The position numbers were made by a program, and so were the translations under genes. Under the pieces are notes generated by a model. The model searched no databases. It saw only the letters and a list, made by a program, of their open reading frames with translations, and had not been told where the DNA came from. Positions 36,234-43,869 of a stretch of 64,000 nt of DNA are shown here, in pieces (position 1 is the stretch's first letter; each line of letters starts with the position of its first letter). The DNA lies in contig NZ_BAAALH010000001.1 of assembly GCF_039528175.1 (NCBI RefSeq), positions 930,001 to 994,000 of the forward strand. Reading direction: 5' to 3'. The stretch is from Citricoccus alkalitolerans. GTDB lineage: Bacteria > Actinomycetota > Actinomycetes > Actinomycetales > Micrococcaceae.

Positions 36234-37142
36234 CTAGAGTCCGGCCAGCACGCGCAGGACGTCCAGGGAGGGCAGAACCAACTCAACATGCGCATGGGCG
36301 CGCAGGGCGGGCTTGGCGCAGAACGCCACGGCCAGGCCCGCGGCCCGGAGCATATCGATGTCATTCGCGCCGTCGCCGGCTGCGATCACGCCATCCGCGG
36401 CGACCCCGGCCGCCTCGGACCAGGTACGCAGCATCTCGGCCTTCACGGCTCGGTCCACCACAGTGCCCAGGACCCGGCCGGTGAGACGGCCCTCCACGAT
36501 CTCCAAGTCGTTCGCCCGGTACTGGTCCAGACCAAGGTCGGCCGCGAGGGGCGCGAGGACCTGGGTGAAGCCGCCGGACACGGCACACACCTGCCACCCG
36601 GCCGTCTGGAAGGCACCGATGACCTCTCGGGCACCGGGTTGGGGCTCGACGGCGGCCACCACCTGGTCGATGACCGCGGCATCCAGTCCTGCCAGAGCCT
36701 TGACCCGGTGATGGAGCGATTGGGTGAAGTCCAGTTCACCCCGCATCGCGGCCTCGGTGACGGCGGCCACCTCCGCCTCTCGGCCTGCGTGAGCGGCCAA
36801 CAGCTCGATGACCTCCTGGCGGATGAGGGTCGAGTCCACATCCATGACCAGCATCTTCGGCCGTGCCGCCAGTGCGGTGGCCGGGACCACCGCGGCGGCG
36901 TACCCCTCCGGGAGCAGCCCGAGGTCGGGGCGGCCCGCTGCGTCACCGGCCTGCACATGCCACCGCCAGCCGTGGAAGCCGACGCCGGCCACCGGCTCGG
37001 CATGGGCGGGTACCACCGGTGGGGTCGAGATCGGGTCGGAGTCTGATCCGCCGGAACCCGGGGCATAGACCAGGACCAGGTCCGTCCCGATGGAGGAGGG
37101 GACGATGTCCGGATTCGTGGACGGGGAAACAATGCGCGGCAT
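36234..37142 (-). CDS. serB: Phosphoserine phosphatase SerB
   Basis: Removes phosphate from phosphoserine, the last step of serine synthesis. The HAD-family core begins near residue 95 with MDVDSTLIRQEVIE (Asp nucleophile), followed by VSGGFTQVL (Ser/Thr motif) and GDGANDIDML (motif III/IV), then KPALRAHAH. The protein is 302 residues; the N-terminal 90 residues are not a clear ACT domain and are poorly recognisable. Alone on its strand, divergent from the ABC ATPase gene and separated from the SDR by a hairpin. Confidence 0.93.
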   Translation of the reverse strand: MPRIVSPSTNPDIVPSSIGTDLVLVYAPGSGGSDSDPISTPPVVPAHAEPVAGVGFHGWRWHVQAGDAAGRPDLGLLPEGYAAAVVPATALAARPKMLVMDVDSTLIRQEVIELLAAHAGREAEVAAVTEAAMRGELDFTQSLHHRVKALAGLDAAVIDQVVAAVEPQPGAREVIGAFQTAGWQVCAVSGGFTQVLAPLAADLGLDQYRANDLEIVEGRLTGRVLGTVVDRAVKAEMLRTWSEAAGVAADGVIAAGDGANDIDMLRAAGLAVAFCAKPALRAHAHVELVLPSLDVLRVLAGL

Positions 37143-37192
37143 GCCGAGGCCTTTCGTGCTTCAAGGGGTGGTTCTAGCCTAGTGTTTGACTC

Positions 37193-38038
37193 ATGACCAG
37201 CCCCTCTTCCCAGCCCCTGCGCGCCGCCATGGATCCCGAACTGTTCACTCCCTCGGGTGATGCGGTCGTGGAGATGGCCGGAGTCGGGGTCCGGAGGGGT
37301 CCTAAGGACCTACTGTCCGAGGTCAGCTGGCAGGTCCGGGAGGGTGAGCGCTGGATCATCATGGGCCCCAACGGGGCGGGGAAGTCGACGTTGCTGCAGG
37401 TCGCTTCCACCCGTATGCACCCGACCACCGGCATGGTGGGCATCCTCGACGAGGTGCTCGGCGCCGTCGACGTGTTCGAGCTGCGCCCGCGCATCGGCCT
37501 GTCCTCCGCGGCTCTGGCCCAGCAGCTCCCTGATGGCGAGACGGTGCTGAACGCCGTACTGACCGCGTCCTGGGGGGTCATGGGCCGCTGGAATGAGGCC
37601 TATGACACCGTCGACGAGGAACGAGCCCGCCGGCTGATCTGGCAGTGGGGCCTGAATGGCTACGAGGACCGCCGGTTCGGGACCCTGTCCGAGGGCGAAC
37701 GCAAGCGGGTCCTCGTGGCCCGGGCGCTGATGACCGACCCGGAGTTGCTGCTCCTGGACGAGCCGGCCGCAGGCCTCGACCTGGCCGGACGCGAGACTCT
37801 CGTCCGGGCGCTGACCCGTCTGGCCTCCGACCCGGCCGCTCCCGCGCTCGTGCTGGTCACACACCACGTGGAGGAGGTCCCGCCCGGATTCACCCATGCG
37901 CTGCTGATGCGCCAGGGCCGGGTTGTGGCCGCGGGACCCCTGGAGCAGACGCTGACTGAAGACCATCTCTCCACCGCTTTTGGCCTGCCCCTCAAGGTCA
38001 CGCGTGTTGACGGCCGCTACACGGCCGTCGCCCGCTGA
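37193..38038 (+). CDS. Stand-alone ABC ATP-binding protein
   Basis: A 281-residue ABC ATPase with Walker A GPNGAGKSTLL near residue 59, a signature LSEGERKR (instead of LSGGQ) and Walker B LLLLDEPAAGLD, with the switch His in VTHHVEE. No permease or binding protein lies nearby, and the LSEGE signature is typical of ModF/PhrA-like orphan ATPases; an energy-using cytosolic role is possible. TAGTGT ends 7 bases before ATG and no ribosome site is visible, suggesting a leaderless transcript. The next gene starts 21 bases after the stop. Confidence 0.83.
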   Translation: MTSPSSQPLRAAMDPELFTPSGDAVVEMAGVGVRRGPKDLLSEVSWQVREGERWIIMGPNGAGKSTLLQVASTRMHPTTGMVGILDEVLGAVDVFELRPRIGLSSAALAQQLPDGETVLNAVLTASWGVMGRWNEAYDTVDEERARRLIWQWGLNGYEDRRFGTLSEGERKRVLVARALMTDPELLLLDEPAAGLDLAGRETLVRALTRLASDPAAPALVLVTHHVEEVPPGFTHALLMRQGRVVAAGPLEQTLTEDHLSTAFGLPLKVTRVDGRYTAVAR

Positions 38039-38059
38039 CCGGCCCCGAGGGAGAACTGC

Positions 38060-38893
38060 GTGGACGTTCTGGGCCTCGATGTCATGGGGCTGGACCTGTG
38101 GCAGGTCATCGTCATCCTCCTGGCGGGCTTTTGGGCCGGCACCATCAACACCGTGGTGGGTTCGGGCACCCTCGTGACCTTTCCGGTGCTGGTCGCGATG
38201 GGCTTTCCGCCCGTCACCGCACAGATGTCCAATGCCATCGGCCTGGTGGCCGCCGGCGTGTCCGGAGTCTTCGGCTTCCGCCGTGAGCTGGCGGCCTCCA
38301 AATCCGTGCTGCCCACCCTGACGATCGCCTCCCTTGCGGGTGGCCTCGTGGGAGCATTCCTCCTGATGGTCTTGCCGGAGGAGGTCTTCGGGATTGCCGC
38401 TCCGATCCTCATCGCGGTGGCCATCTGTTTCGTGGTCTTCCAGCCTGCCCTGTCCCGATGGGTCCGCCGGCGGAAGGCCGGGGAAGACCATGTCGAGGAG
38501 CCGGAGACCCCCACGGGGCCGGTGTCTCCCGTGCTCTGGGCGCTCATCTTCGCCGCGGGCATCTACGGTGGATACTTCGTGGCCGCCCAGGGGGTCCTGT
38601 TGCTGGGCATCATGGGGGTGTTCCTGTCCGGGGCCCTCGTCTACGCGAACGCTATCAAGACCTGGCTGTCCCTGGCGGTGAACCTCATCGCGGCCATCTC
38701 CTACTTGATCTTCGCCTTCGACCGCATCGACTGGCGGGCCGTGCTGCTGATCGCGGTGTCTTCGATGATCGGCGCCTCCCTGGGCGCCCAGATTGGCCGC
38801 CGCATCAAGCCGTTCTGGCTCCGCGTGGTCATCGTCATCGTCGGGGTGGCAGGCCTCGTGAACCTGGCATGGCCTTTGGTGACCGGTGGGTGA
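38060..38893 (+). CDS. TauE/SafE (TSUP) family membrane permease
   Basis: The 277-residue protein has eight hydrophobic helices in two related halves (first half begins AGFWAGTINTVVGSGTLVTFPVL, second GIYGGYFVAAQGVLLL), the layout of the TSUP family, which moves sulfite, sulfoacetate or other small anions. A charged loop of about 35 residues joins the halves (around 135-165). GTG start. Its stop overlaps the methyltransferase start by 8 bases. The transported substrate is not evident. Confidence 0.88.
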   Translation: MDVLGLDVMGLDLWQVIVILLAGFWAGTINTVVGSGTLVTFPVLVAMGFPPVTAQMSNAIGLVAAGVSGVFGFRRELAASKSVLPTLTIASLAGGLVGAFLLMVLPEEVFGIAAPILIAVAICFVVFQPALSRWVRRRKAGEDHVEEPETPTGPVSPVLWALIFAAGIYGGYFVAAQGVLLLGIMGVFLSGALVYANAIKTWLSLAVNLIAAISYLIFAFDRIDWRAVLLIAVSSMIGASLGAQIGRRIKPFWLRVVIVIVGVAGLVNLAWPLVTGG

Positions 38894-39707
38894 GTCTCTC
38901 GGGGCTGTCGGCGTCACCGAACTGACGGACGTCTCGGATCCGCGGGTCGAGGTCTACAGCGGCCTCACCGATGCCGCCCTGCGCCAGCGGCAGGACGCGG
39001 CCCACGGGATCTTTCTTGCGGAGTCCTCGCTGGTGGTCCGCCGGGCCCTCGACGCAGGCCACCGGCCCCGCTCCTTCTTCCTGGCGCACCGGTATCTCGA
39101 CTCGATGGCCGATGTCTTCGCCGCGTATCCGGGCGTCCCGGTCTACACCGGCTCAGACGCCCTGCTTGCGTCGATCACCGGCTTCCACCTGCACAGGGGT
39201 GCCCTGGCCGCCATGGAACGGCCCGTGCCCCTCGAGGTCGACGAGGTGCTGGCCGGCGCCCGCCGCATCGCCGTGCTGGAGGGCATCGCCGACCACACCA
39301 ACGTCGGGGCCATCTTCCGGTCGGCAGCGGCGATCGGCCTCGATGCCGTGCTCGTGACCCCGCTCTGCGCGGACCCGTTCTACCGCCGTTCGATCCGGGT
39401 CTCGATGGGCGCCGTGTTCCAGGTGCCGTGGACTCGCATCGACCCCTGGCCAGCTGGTATCGACGTGCTGAAGGACGCGGGCTTCACGGCGGCGGGGATG
39501 ACCCTGGGGCACGGCGCCATCACGCTGGACGACCTGGTCGCCGAGGATCATGAGAGACTCGCCCTGATCTTCGGCCACGAGGGTGACGGGCTGGCTGTGG
39601 AGACGGAGCGGTGGCTCGATAGGAGAGTTACCATTCCCATGATGAACGAGCTCGATTCGCTCAACGTCGCCGCCGCCTCGGCTATCGCCTTCTACGCCAC
39701 ACGGTAG
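38886..39707 (+). CDS. SpoU-type RNA 2'-O-methyltransferase
   Basis: SAM-dependent ribose methyltransferase of the SpoU/TrmH class, modifying tRNA or rRNA. The 273-residue protein has an N-terminal substrate-binding domain (about 1-110) and the knotted catalytic domain with DHTNVGAIFRSAAAIG (motif 1), LIFGHEGDGL (motif 2) and IPMMNELDSLNVAAASAIAFY (motif 3, given as its family form MxxxxSLNVAxA). GTG start overlapping the preceding gene by 8 bases, so expression is coupled. The target nucleotide cannot be told. Confidence 0.92.
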   Translation: MGESLGAVGVTELTDVSDPRVEVYSGLTDAALRQRQDAAHGIFLAESSLVVRRALDAGHRPRSFFLAHRYLDSMADVFAAYPGVPVYTGSDALLASITGFHLHRGALAAMERPVPLEVDEVLAGARRIAVLEGIADHTNVGAIFRSAAAIGLDAVLVTPLCADPFYRRSIRVSMGAVFQVPWTRIDPWPAGIDVLKDAGFTAAGMTLGHGAITLDDLVAEDHERLALIFGHEGDGLAVETERWLDRRVTIPMMNELDSLNVAAASAIAFYATR

Positions 39708-39763
39708 TGGGTCATGTTGAGGTGGCAACCGGCTCCCGGGTCAGCTTCCCCCCAGGTGTCGGA

Positions 39764-39792
39764 TGACTCTCCTTGGGCCCATGCGTTATAGT
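39764..39792 (+). promoter_or_regulatory. Candidate promoter of the L31 type B gene
   Basis: TATAGT (39787-39792) is a strong minus-10 box for a high-GC genome; TGACTC at 39764-39769 is a weak minus-35 with 17-base spacing. The start would leave a leader of about 80 bases before rpmE2. I found no obvious Zur box. Confidence 0.45.
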
Positions 39793-39877
39793 GGGTAGCT
39801 GGCCGTACTGCGGTCGACCACGACACGTTCCTCATCAGCCGCTGGCAAAATCCAGTGGCGCCACCGAAGGATTCCCC

Positions 39878-40135
39878 ATGAAGACTGACATCCACCCCGA
39901 TTACCAGCTGGTGATCTTCAACGATCTGGCCTCCGGCGAGAAGGTCCTGACCCGCACCACCACCACGTCCCAGAAGACGATGGAGTGGGAAGACGGCAAC
40001 ACCTACCCGGTCATCGACGTGGAAATCTCCGCGGCCTCGCACCCCTTTTACACCGGCAAGCAGCGGATCATGGACACCGCCGGCCGCGTGGAGCGTTTCA
40101 ACGCCCGCTTCAAGGGCTTCGGCGGCAAGAAGTAA
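39878..40135 (+). CDS. rpmE2: Ribosomal protein L31 type B
   Basis: An 85-residue L31 beginning MKTDIHPDYQLVIF and containing SASHPFYTGKQR-like sequence (here AASHPFYTGKQR) and the basic GFGGKK end. It has no cysteine at all, so it is the zinc-free type B paralogue that in other bacteria replaces the zinc-binding L31 when zinc is scarce. The frame continues further upstream, but ATG 39878 gives the normal N-terminus. Single-gene unit, with its own promoter candidate and a clear terminator. Confidence 0.95.
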   Translation: MKTDIHPDYQLVIFNDLASGEKVLTRTTTTSQKTMEWEDGNTYPVIDVEISAASHPFYTGKQRIMDTAGRVERFNARFKGFGGKK

Positions 40136-40166
40136 GGCCTACCGCCCTACCGGATGCCCCAGCGCA

Positions 40167-40217
40167 CCGGGGCCGATCCAGGACCTTCCCTCGGGGACGA
40201 GTCCGGATCGGCCCCGG
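40167..40217 (+). terminator. rpmE2 terminator
   Basis: CCGGGGCCGATCC (40167-40179) pairs perfectly with GGATCGGCCCCGG (40205-40217); GGAC/GTCC just inside extends the stem past a bulged A. It begins 31 bases after the stop and is followed by TTCGCGTTT. Confidence 0.8.
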
Positions 40218-40268
40218 TTCGCGTTTAAGGAGTGGCCTCGCATCCTCACACCTCTCGCTCAGGTGCCC

Positions 40269-40829
40269 CTACACGTCCAGCACGGGGAAGAATCCGGTGC
40301 CCTGCGCGTCGTCCTCGTCGGCATCCCGGGACCGTCGTCCGTTGCCCTCTCCGTGGGCGCTGTGGCGGATGGACAGAACGCACCCCATGATGGCCATGAA
40401 CAGCATGATGATCCCCAGGGGATTGGACAACGCCGCAGCGACGCCCTCCGCGTCGGAACCGGCCCAGGCACCCAGCACGGACGACGCGCCCTCGCCCGTA
40501 TCCGGCAGGGTGAAGCCGAGGGCGATCCCACACGCCCAGGAGATCTGCAGGACGGTGCAGGCCCGGGTGGAGGGGTAGCGTGCCGGACGCCGCGCCGGCA
40601 CGGCGAGGGCGACGACGGACAGGACCAGCAGCACCGGGGCCAGCGTCGCCGCGTAGACGGGCGTCAGGTTCCCGGTGCTGTCCGTGAGGACACGCCCACC
40701 GGCCAGCCACGCGGGAACGGCCACGGCCAACACCCAGCCCAGGCGCGCTGTCCACCGGCGGTATTCCTCCCCACTCTCCGGACGTGGGGAGCCAGGGGTT
40801 GGCGAGGGTGCGGTGACCGGCGATGACAT
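40269..40829 (-). CDS. Four-helix membrane protein of unknown function
   Basis: I do not recognise this 186-residue protein. It has a 28-residue polar Pro/Ser-rich N-terminus, then four hydrophobic segments (about 31-46, 60-78, 92-107 and 137-152) and a charged C-terminal tail rich in Arg, Asp and Gly. It starts 9 bases after the tag stop and is therefore the last member of the sigma-ogt-tag transcription unit. A role in alkylation stress would be a guess from position only. It might also act as an anti-sigma factor, but no zinc or sigma-binding motif is visible. Confidence 0.7.
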   Translation of the reverse strand: MSSPVTAPSPTPGSPRPESGEEYRRWTARLGWVLAVAVPAWLAGGRVLTDSTGNLTPVYAATLAPVLLVLSVVALAVPARRPARYPSTRACTVLQISWACGIALGFTLPDTGEGASSVLGAWAGSDAEGVAAALSNPLGIIMLFMAIMGCVLSIRHSAHGEGNGRRSRDADEDDAQGTGFFPVLDV

Positions 40830-40838
40830 GGTCCGATC

Positions 40839-41480
40839 CTAGCGAGCGGACCAGACTCCTGAAGTGCCACGGCGGTGCGAGTCGAGCAGGTGCGTGTCCA
40901 CGATTCCGACGGCCTCCATCAGGGCGAACACGGTGGTCGGACCCACAAAGGAGAATCCCCGGGAACGCAAGGCCTTGGCTGCCGCGACCGACTCGGCCGA
41001 TCGGCTGGGGATCTCGTCCAGGGTCCGAGGCTGTGGAGTCTCCGCCGGCTGGAAGGACCAGATGAACTCCGCCAGCCCTCCCTCGTCTCGCAGGGCGACC
41101 GTGGCGCGGGCGTTGCCGATCGTAGCCAGGATCTTGGCCCGGTTGCGCACTATGCCGGCATCACTGAGAAGGCGCTCCACATCACGGTCGTCGAAGGCGG
41201 CCACCGTGTCTGGGTCGAAGTCCGCGAAGGCCAGCCGGAAGGCCGGTCGCTTGCGGAGGATGATCGCCCAGGACAGGCCTGATTGGAAGGCCTCCAGGCT
41301 CAGGCGCTCGAAGAGGCCCCGTTCGTCCCGGACCGGCAGGCCCCATTCGCCGTCGTAGTACTCCCGCAGCATCAGGTCCTTGGAGGCCCACAGTGGCCGG
41401 GCGAAACCGTCCTCGCCGAGCACCAGACCATCATCGCGAGCATCAGTCGCGGGGCCCGCCGCCCGTGTCTCGTCACTCAT
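40839..41480 (-). CDS. tag: DNA-3-methyladenine glycosylase I, zinc-ligand-free variant
   Basis: Excises 3-methyladenine from alkylated DNA. The 213-residue protein has the Tag core: REYYDGEWGLPVRDE, LFERLSLEAFQSGLSWAIILRKR and GFSFVGPTTVFALMEAVG. E. coli Tag holds a zinc with Cys4, His17, His175 and Cys179; here the first Cys is missing (RPLWAS), the His17 position is Tyr (YYDGEWG instead of YHDNEWG) and the last Cys is absent (THLLDSHRRG). The fold may be stabilised differently. ATG overlaps the ogt stop (ATGA). Confidence 0.9.
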   Translation of the reverse strand: MSDETRAAGPATDARDDGLVLGEDGFARPLWASKDLMLREYYDGEWGLPVRDERGLFERLSLEAFQSGLSWAIILRKRPAFRLAFADFDPDTVAAFDDRDVERLLSDAGIVRNRAKILATIGNARATVALRDEGGLAEFIWSFQPAETPQPRTLDEIPSRSAESVAAAKALRSRGFSFVGPTTVFALMEAVGIVDTHLLDSHRRGTSGVWSAR

Positions 41481-42190
41481 GCCGCGGCGTTCTCCTTCTC
41501 AAGATCCAACAACAGGGTCTTGGCCTCCAGACCGCCGAGGTAGCCACCGAGGCTGCCGTCCGAACGCAGCACCCGGTGGCAGGGGACCACCACGGGCAGC
41601 GGATTGGTGGCACAGGCGGTTCCCACCGCACGGACCGCCTTGGGGTTCTCGAGCCGTTCGGCGAGCTCCCGGTACGTGGCGGTCTGCCCGTAGCCGATGC
41701 CAGGAAGCTCCCGTTGGACTGCCAGCCGAAACCCGGAGGACAGGATGAAGTCCACGGGGACGTCGAAACGGATGCGGTACCCCGTGAAGTACTCCTCAAG
41801 TTCGCGGGCCACAGCCTCCAGCTTCCACGGGGCGTGCAGCAACCGGGGGCTGATCCTCTCGGACAGTCCGCTCAGCACCTGTGAGAATCCCTCGCTTTCG
41901 AAAGCCACGCGGACCAGGCCGCGAGGGCCGGACACGAGCAGGAGCCGGCCCACGGGGCTGTCCACGATGCGGTAGGCCAGGTCCAGCAATTCTGCCTCGT
42001 CCGCGCGATGGGACAGCCGGTCCCGCAGGGCTGTCAGGTCCGCCTCGGCTACGGAGAAACGCCCTTGCAGTCCGGTCCCTGCTAGTGGATCCAGTCGCTC
42101 GGGAGCATGCACCGGTGTCCCGGGTGGCGTGGCCGGGGGTGTGTTCGGTGACGTGGTCACAAGCTTCGTCATCATGGTCTTCGTCATCAT
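41477..42190 (-). CDS. ogt: Methylated-DNA--protein-cysteine methyltransferase
   Basis: Suicide repair protein that takes methyl groups from O6-methylguanine. The 237-residue product has the active-site PCHR with Cys204, preceded by YGQTATYRELAERL (DNA-binding helix) and NPKAVRAVGTACATNPLP. The N-terminal 35 residues are Thr/Pro-rich. I chose ATG 42190, which overlaps the sigma-factor stop (ATGA); a 15-base tandem duplication here offers further in-frame ATGs at 42187, 42175 and 42172. Middle gene of the sigma-ogt-tag unit. Confidence 0.92.
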   Translation of the reverse strand: MMTKTMMTKLVTTSPNTPPATPPGTPVHAPERLDPLAGTGLQGRFSVAEADLTALRDRLSHRADEAELLDLAYRIVDSPVGRLLLVSGPRGLVRVAFESEGFSQVLSGLSERISPRLLHAPWKLEAVARELEEYFTGYRIRFDVPVDFILSSGFRLAVQRELPGIGYGQTATYRELAERLENPKAVRAVGTACATNPLPVVVPCHRVLRSDGSLGGYLGGLEAKTLLLDLEKENAAA

Positions 42191-42193
42191 CCT
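42164..42193 (-). repeat. 15-bp tandem duplication at the ogt start
   Basis: Two adjacent 15-base units (42164-42178 and 42179-42193) agree at 13 positions and share CTTCGTCATCAT. On the coding strand they give ATGATGACGAAG twice, producing the N-terminus MMTKTMMTK and four possible start codons for ogt. Confidence 0.7.
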
Positions 42194-42723
42194 GGTCCTA
42201 TCGGTCCTGTCGTCAGTTCCGACGCGGTGTGATCCGGCGTGCCCTCGTTCTCTTCGAGGATCCATCGCAGCGCCCGGACGCCGTCCGAGGAGGCGCGCCG
42301 GACCGCTTCCACGCTGCCGCCGATCAGCGCGGCCGTCTCGGCATGGGGGAGCCCACCGAGGTAGTGGTAGGCCACGGCCAAACGTTGACGGTCCGGGAGA
42401 GACGCCACTAGGGACCAGAGCCCGTCCGCGCCTGCGCCCGGCACTCCGTCTGCCGCCGGACGTTCGGGGAGGGTCTCCATCGGCACCGCACCCCGGCTTC
42501 GGGCACGGAGGACGTCGATGGCCTTGCGGCCGGCCACTCGCACGAGCCATGCCTCCACGTTTGTCACTGGCGCCAAGTCTGGCCACTGCCGCAGTGCGGC
42601 CAGGAAGGTCTCCTGCCACGCGTCGTCGGCGTCGGGTCCGGGCCCCAGCACGGCTCGGCACACCCGCAACACGGTGGCCCCGTGCCGCTGGACGGCCTCA
42701 TCGAACGGTTCTGTCATCGTCAT
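42187..42723 (-). CDS. ECF-type sigma-70 family RNA polymerase sigma factor
   Basis: The 178-residue protein has region 2 (about 5-75: DEAVQRHGATVLRVCRAVLG, then DDAWQETFLAAL and AWLVRVAGRKAID) and region 4 (about 110-165: LPDRQRLAVAYHYLGGLPHAE, then VEAVRRASSDGVRAL). It overlaps ogt by 4 bases and so heads a unit of ogt, tag and a membrane protein, suggesting that it controls a DNA alkylation response. No anti-sigma factor is evident. ATG 42723 was taken; 42717 is equally possible. It diverges from the lipoate ligase gene. Confidence 0.88.
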   Translation of the reverse strand: MTMTEPFDEAVQRHGATVLRVCRAVLGPGPDADDAWQETFLAALRQWPDLAPVTNVEAWLVRVAGRKAIDVLRARSRGAVPMETLPERPAADGVPGAGADGLWSLVASLPDRQRLAVAYHYLGGLPHAETAALIGGSVEAVRRASSDGVRALRWILEENEGTPDHTASELTTGPIGPG

Positions 42724-42771
42724 CACACAGTAGACGCGCCAGCTCCCCAGAACGTGAGGTGTGAAGATGGA

Positions 42772-43848
42772 ATGATGAACACCCCTCTCGAATCCTCCCA
42801 TCATGGCGAGTACAAAGTCGCCGGCGGCAAGCTGGTCATCGCGGACCTGACGGTCTCGAACGGGGCCGTCTCCACGGCCAGCATCAACGGGGACTTCTTC
42901 CTCGAGCCGGACGAGGCCCTGCAGGACATCAACCGCTCGATCCTGGGGCTGGACGTCACCGCACCCCATGGGACCATCGCCGAGACGGTGCGCGCCGCCG
43001 TCGGGACCGAAACGGTGATGTTCGGCTTCGATCCGGCCTCCGTGGCCACGGCAGTGCGCCGTGCCCTGGGTCATGCGACCACATGGGAGGACCATGACTG
43101 GGAGATCCTCGCGCCACAGCCGCTGCCCATCACCACCCAGGTGGCACTGGACCAGATCCTCACCGAGGACGTGGCCGCTGGCCGGCGGCCGCCCGCGCTG
43201 CGACTGTGGCAGTGGACGGAGCCGGCGGTCGTCATCGGTTCGTTCCAGTCCCTGGCCAACGAGGTGGATCCGGAGGGCGTTGAGCGGCACGGGATCACAG
43301 TCGCGCGCCGCATCTCCGGCGGCGGGGCCATGTTCATGGAGGCAGACAACTGTGTCACCTATTCGCTCTACCTGCCACAGTCCCTCGTGGATGGGATGAG
43401 TTTCGCGGACTCCTACCCGTTCCTCGACGCCTGGGCCATGGACGCCCTGGCCAGGACCGGTGTGGAGGCGTTCTATCAGCCGCTGAACGACATCGCCACG
43501 CCGGAGGGCAAGATCGGTGGCGCCGCGCAAAAGAGGCTGGCCAGCGGGGGACTGCTGCACCACGTCACCCTGAGTTATGACATCGACGCGGACAAGATGA
43601 CCGAGGTCCTGCGCATCGGCCGGGAGAAGATCAGGGACAAGGGCATCCGCTCCGCCAAGAAGCGTGTCGACCCACTGCGCCGCCAGACCGGCCTGACGCG
43701 CCCGGAGATCTGGGAGACCATGATGTCAACGTTCACCGACCGCTATGGGGCCACCCGGACGCACCTCACCGAGGACGAGATCTCTCGCGCCGAGGCCCTG
43801 GCCACCGCGAAGTTCGCGACGCCGGCCTGGACGGCCCGGGTTCCGTAG
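42772..43848 (+). CDS. Lipoate-protein ligase family protein with N-terminal accessory domain
   Basis: Attaches lipoate or a related acid to lysines of dehydrogenase complexes. The 358-residue protein has, in residues 1-100, a domain like the C-terminal accessory domain of E. coli LplA (VAGGKLVIADLTV, INGDFFLEPDEAL), and then the catalytic domain with ARRISGGGAMFMEADN (the RRxSGGGAVFHDxGN site), and GKIGGAAQKR carrying the catalytic Lys. The domain order is therefore reversed relative to E. coli LplA. ATG 42772 or 42775 are both possible. Alone on its strand, divergent from the sigma factor. Confidence 0.85.
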   Translation: MMNTPLESSHHGEYKVAGGKLVIADLTVSNGAVSTASINGDFFLEPDEALQDINRSILGLDVTAPHGTIAETVRAAVGTETVMFGFDPASVATAVRRALGHATTWEDHDWEILAPQPLPITTQVALDQILTEDVAAGRRPPALRLWQWTEPAVVIGSFQSLANEVDPEGVERHGITVARRISGGGAMFMEADNCVTYSLYLPQSLVDGMSFADSYPFLDAWAMDALARTGVEAFYQPLNDIATPEGKIGGAAQKRLASGGLLHHVTLSYDIDADKMTEVLRIGREKIRDKGIRSAKKRVDPLRRQTGLTRPEIWETMMSTFTDRYGATRTHLTEDEISRAEALATAKFATPAWTARVP

Positions 43849-43869
43849 TCCCGGTATTCCGGGGCCGGT

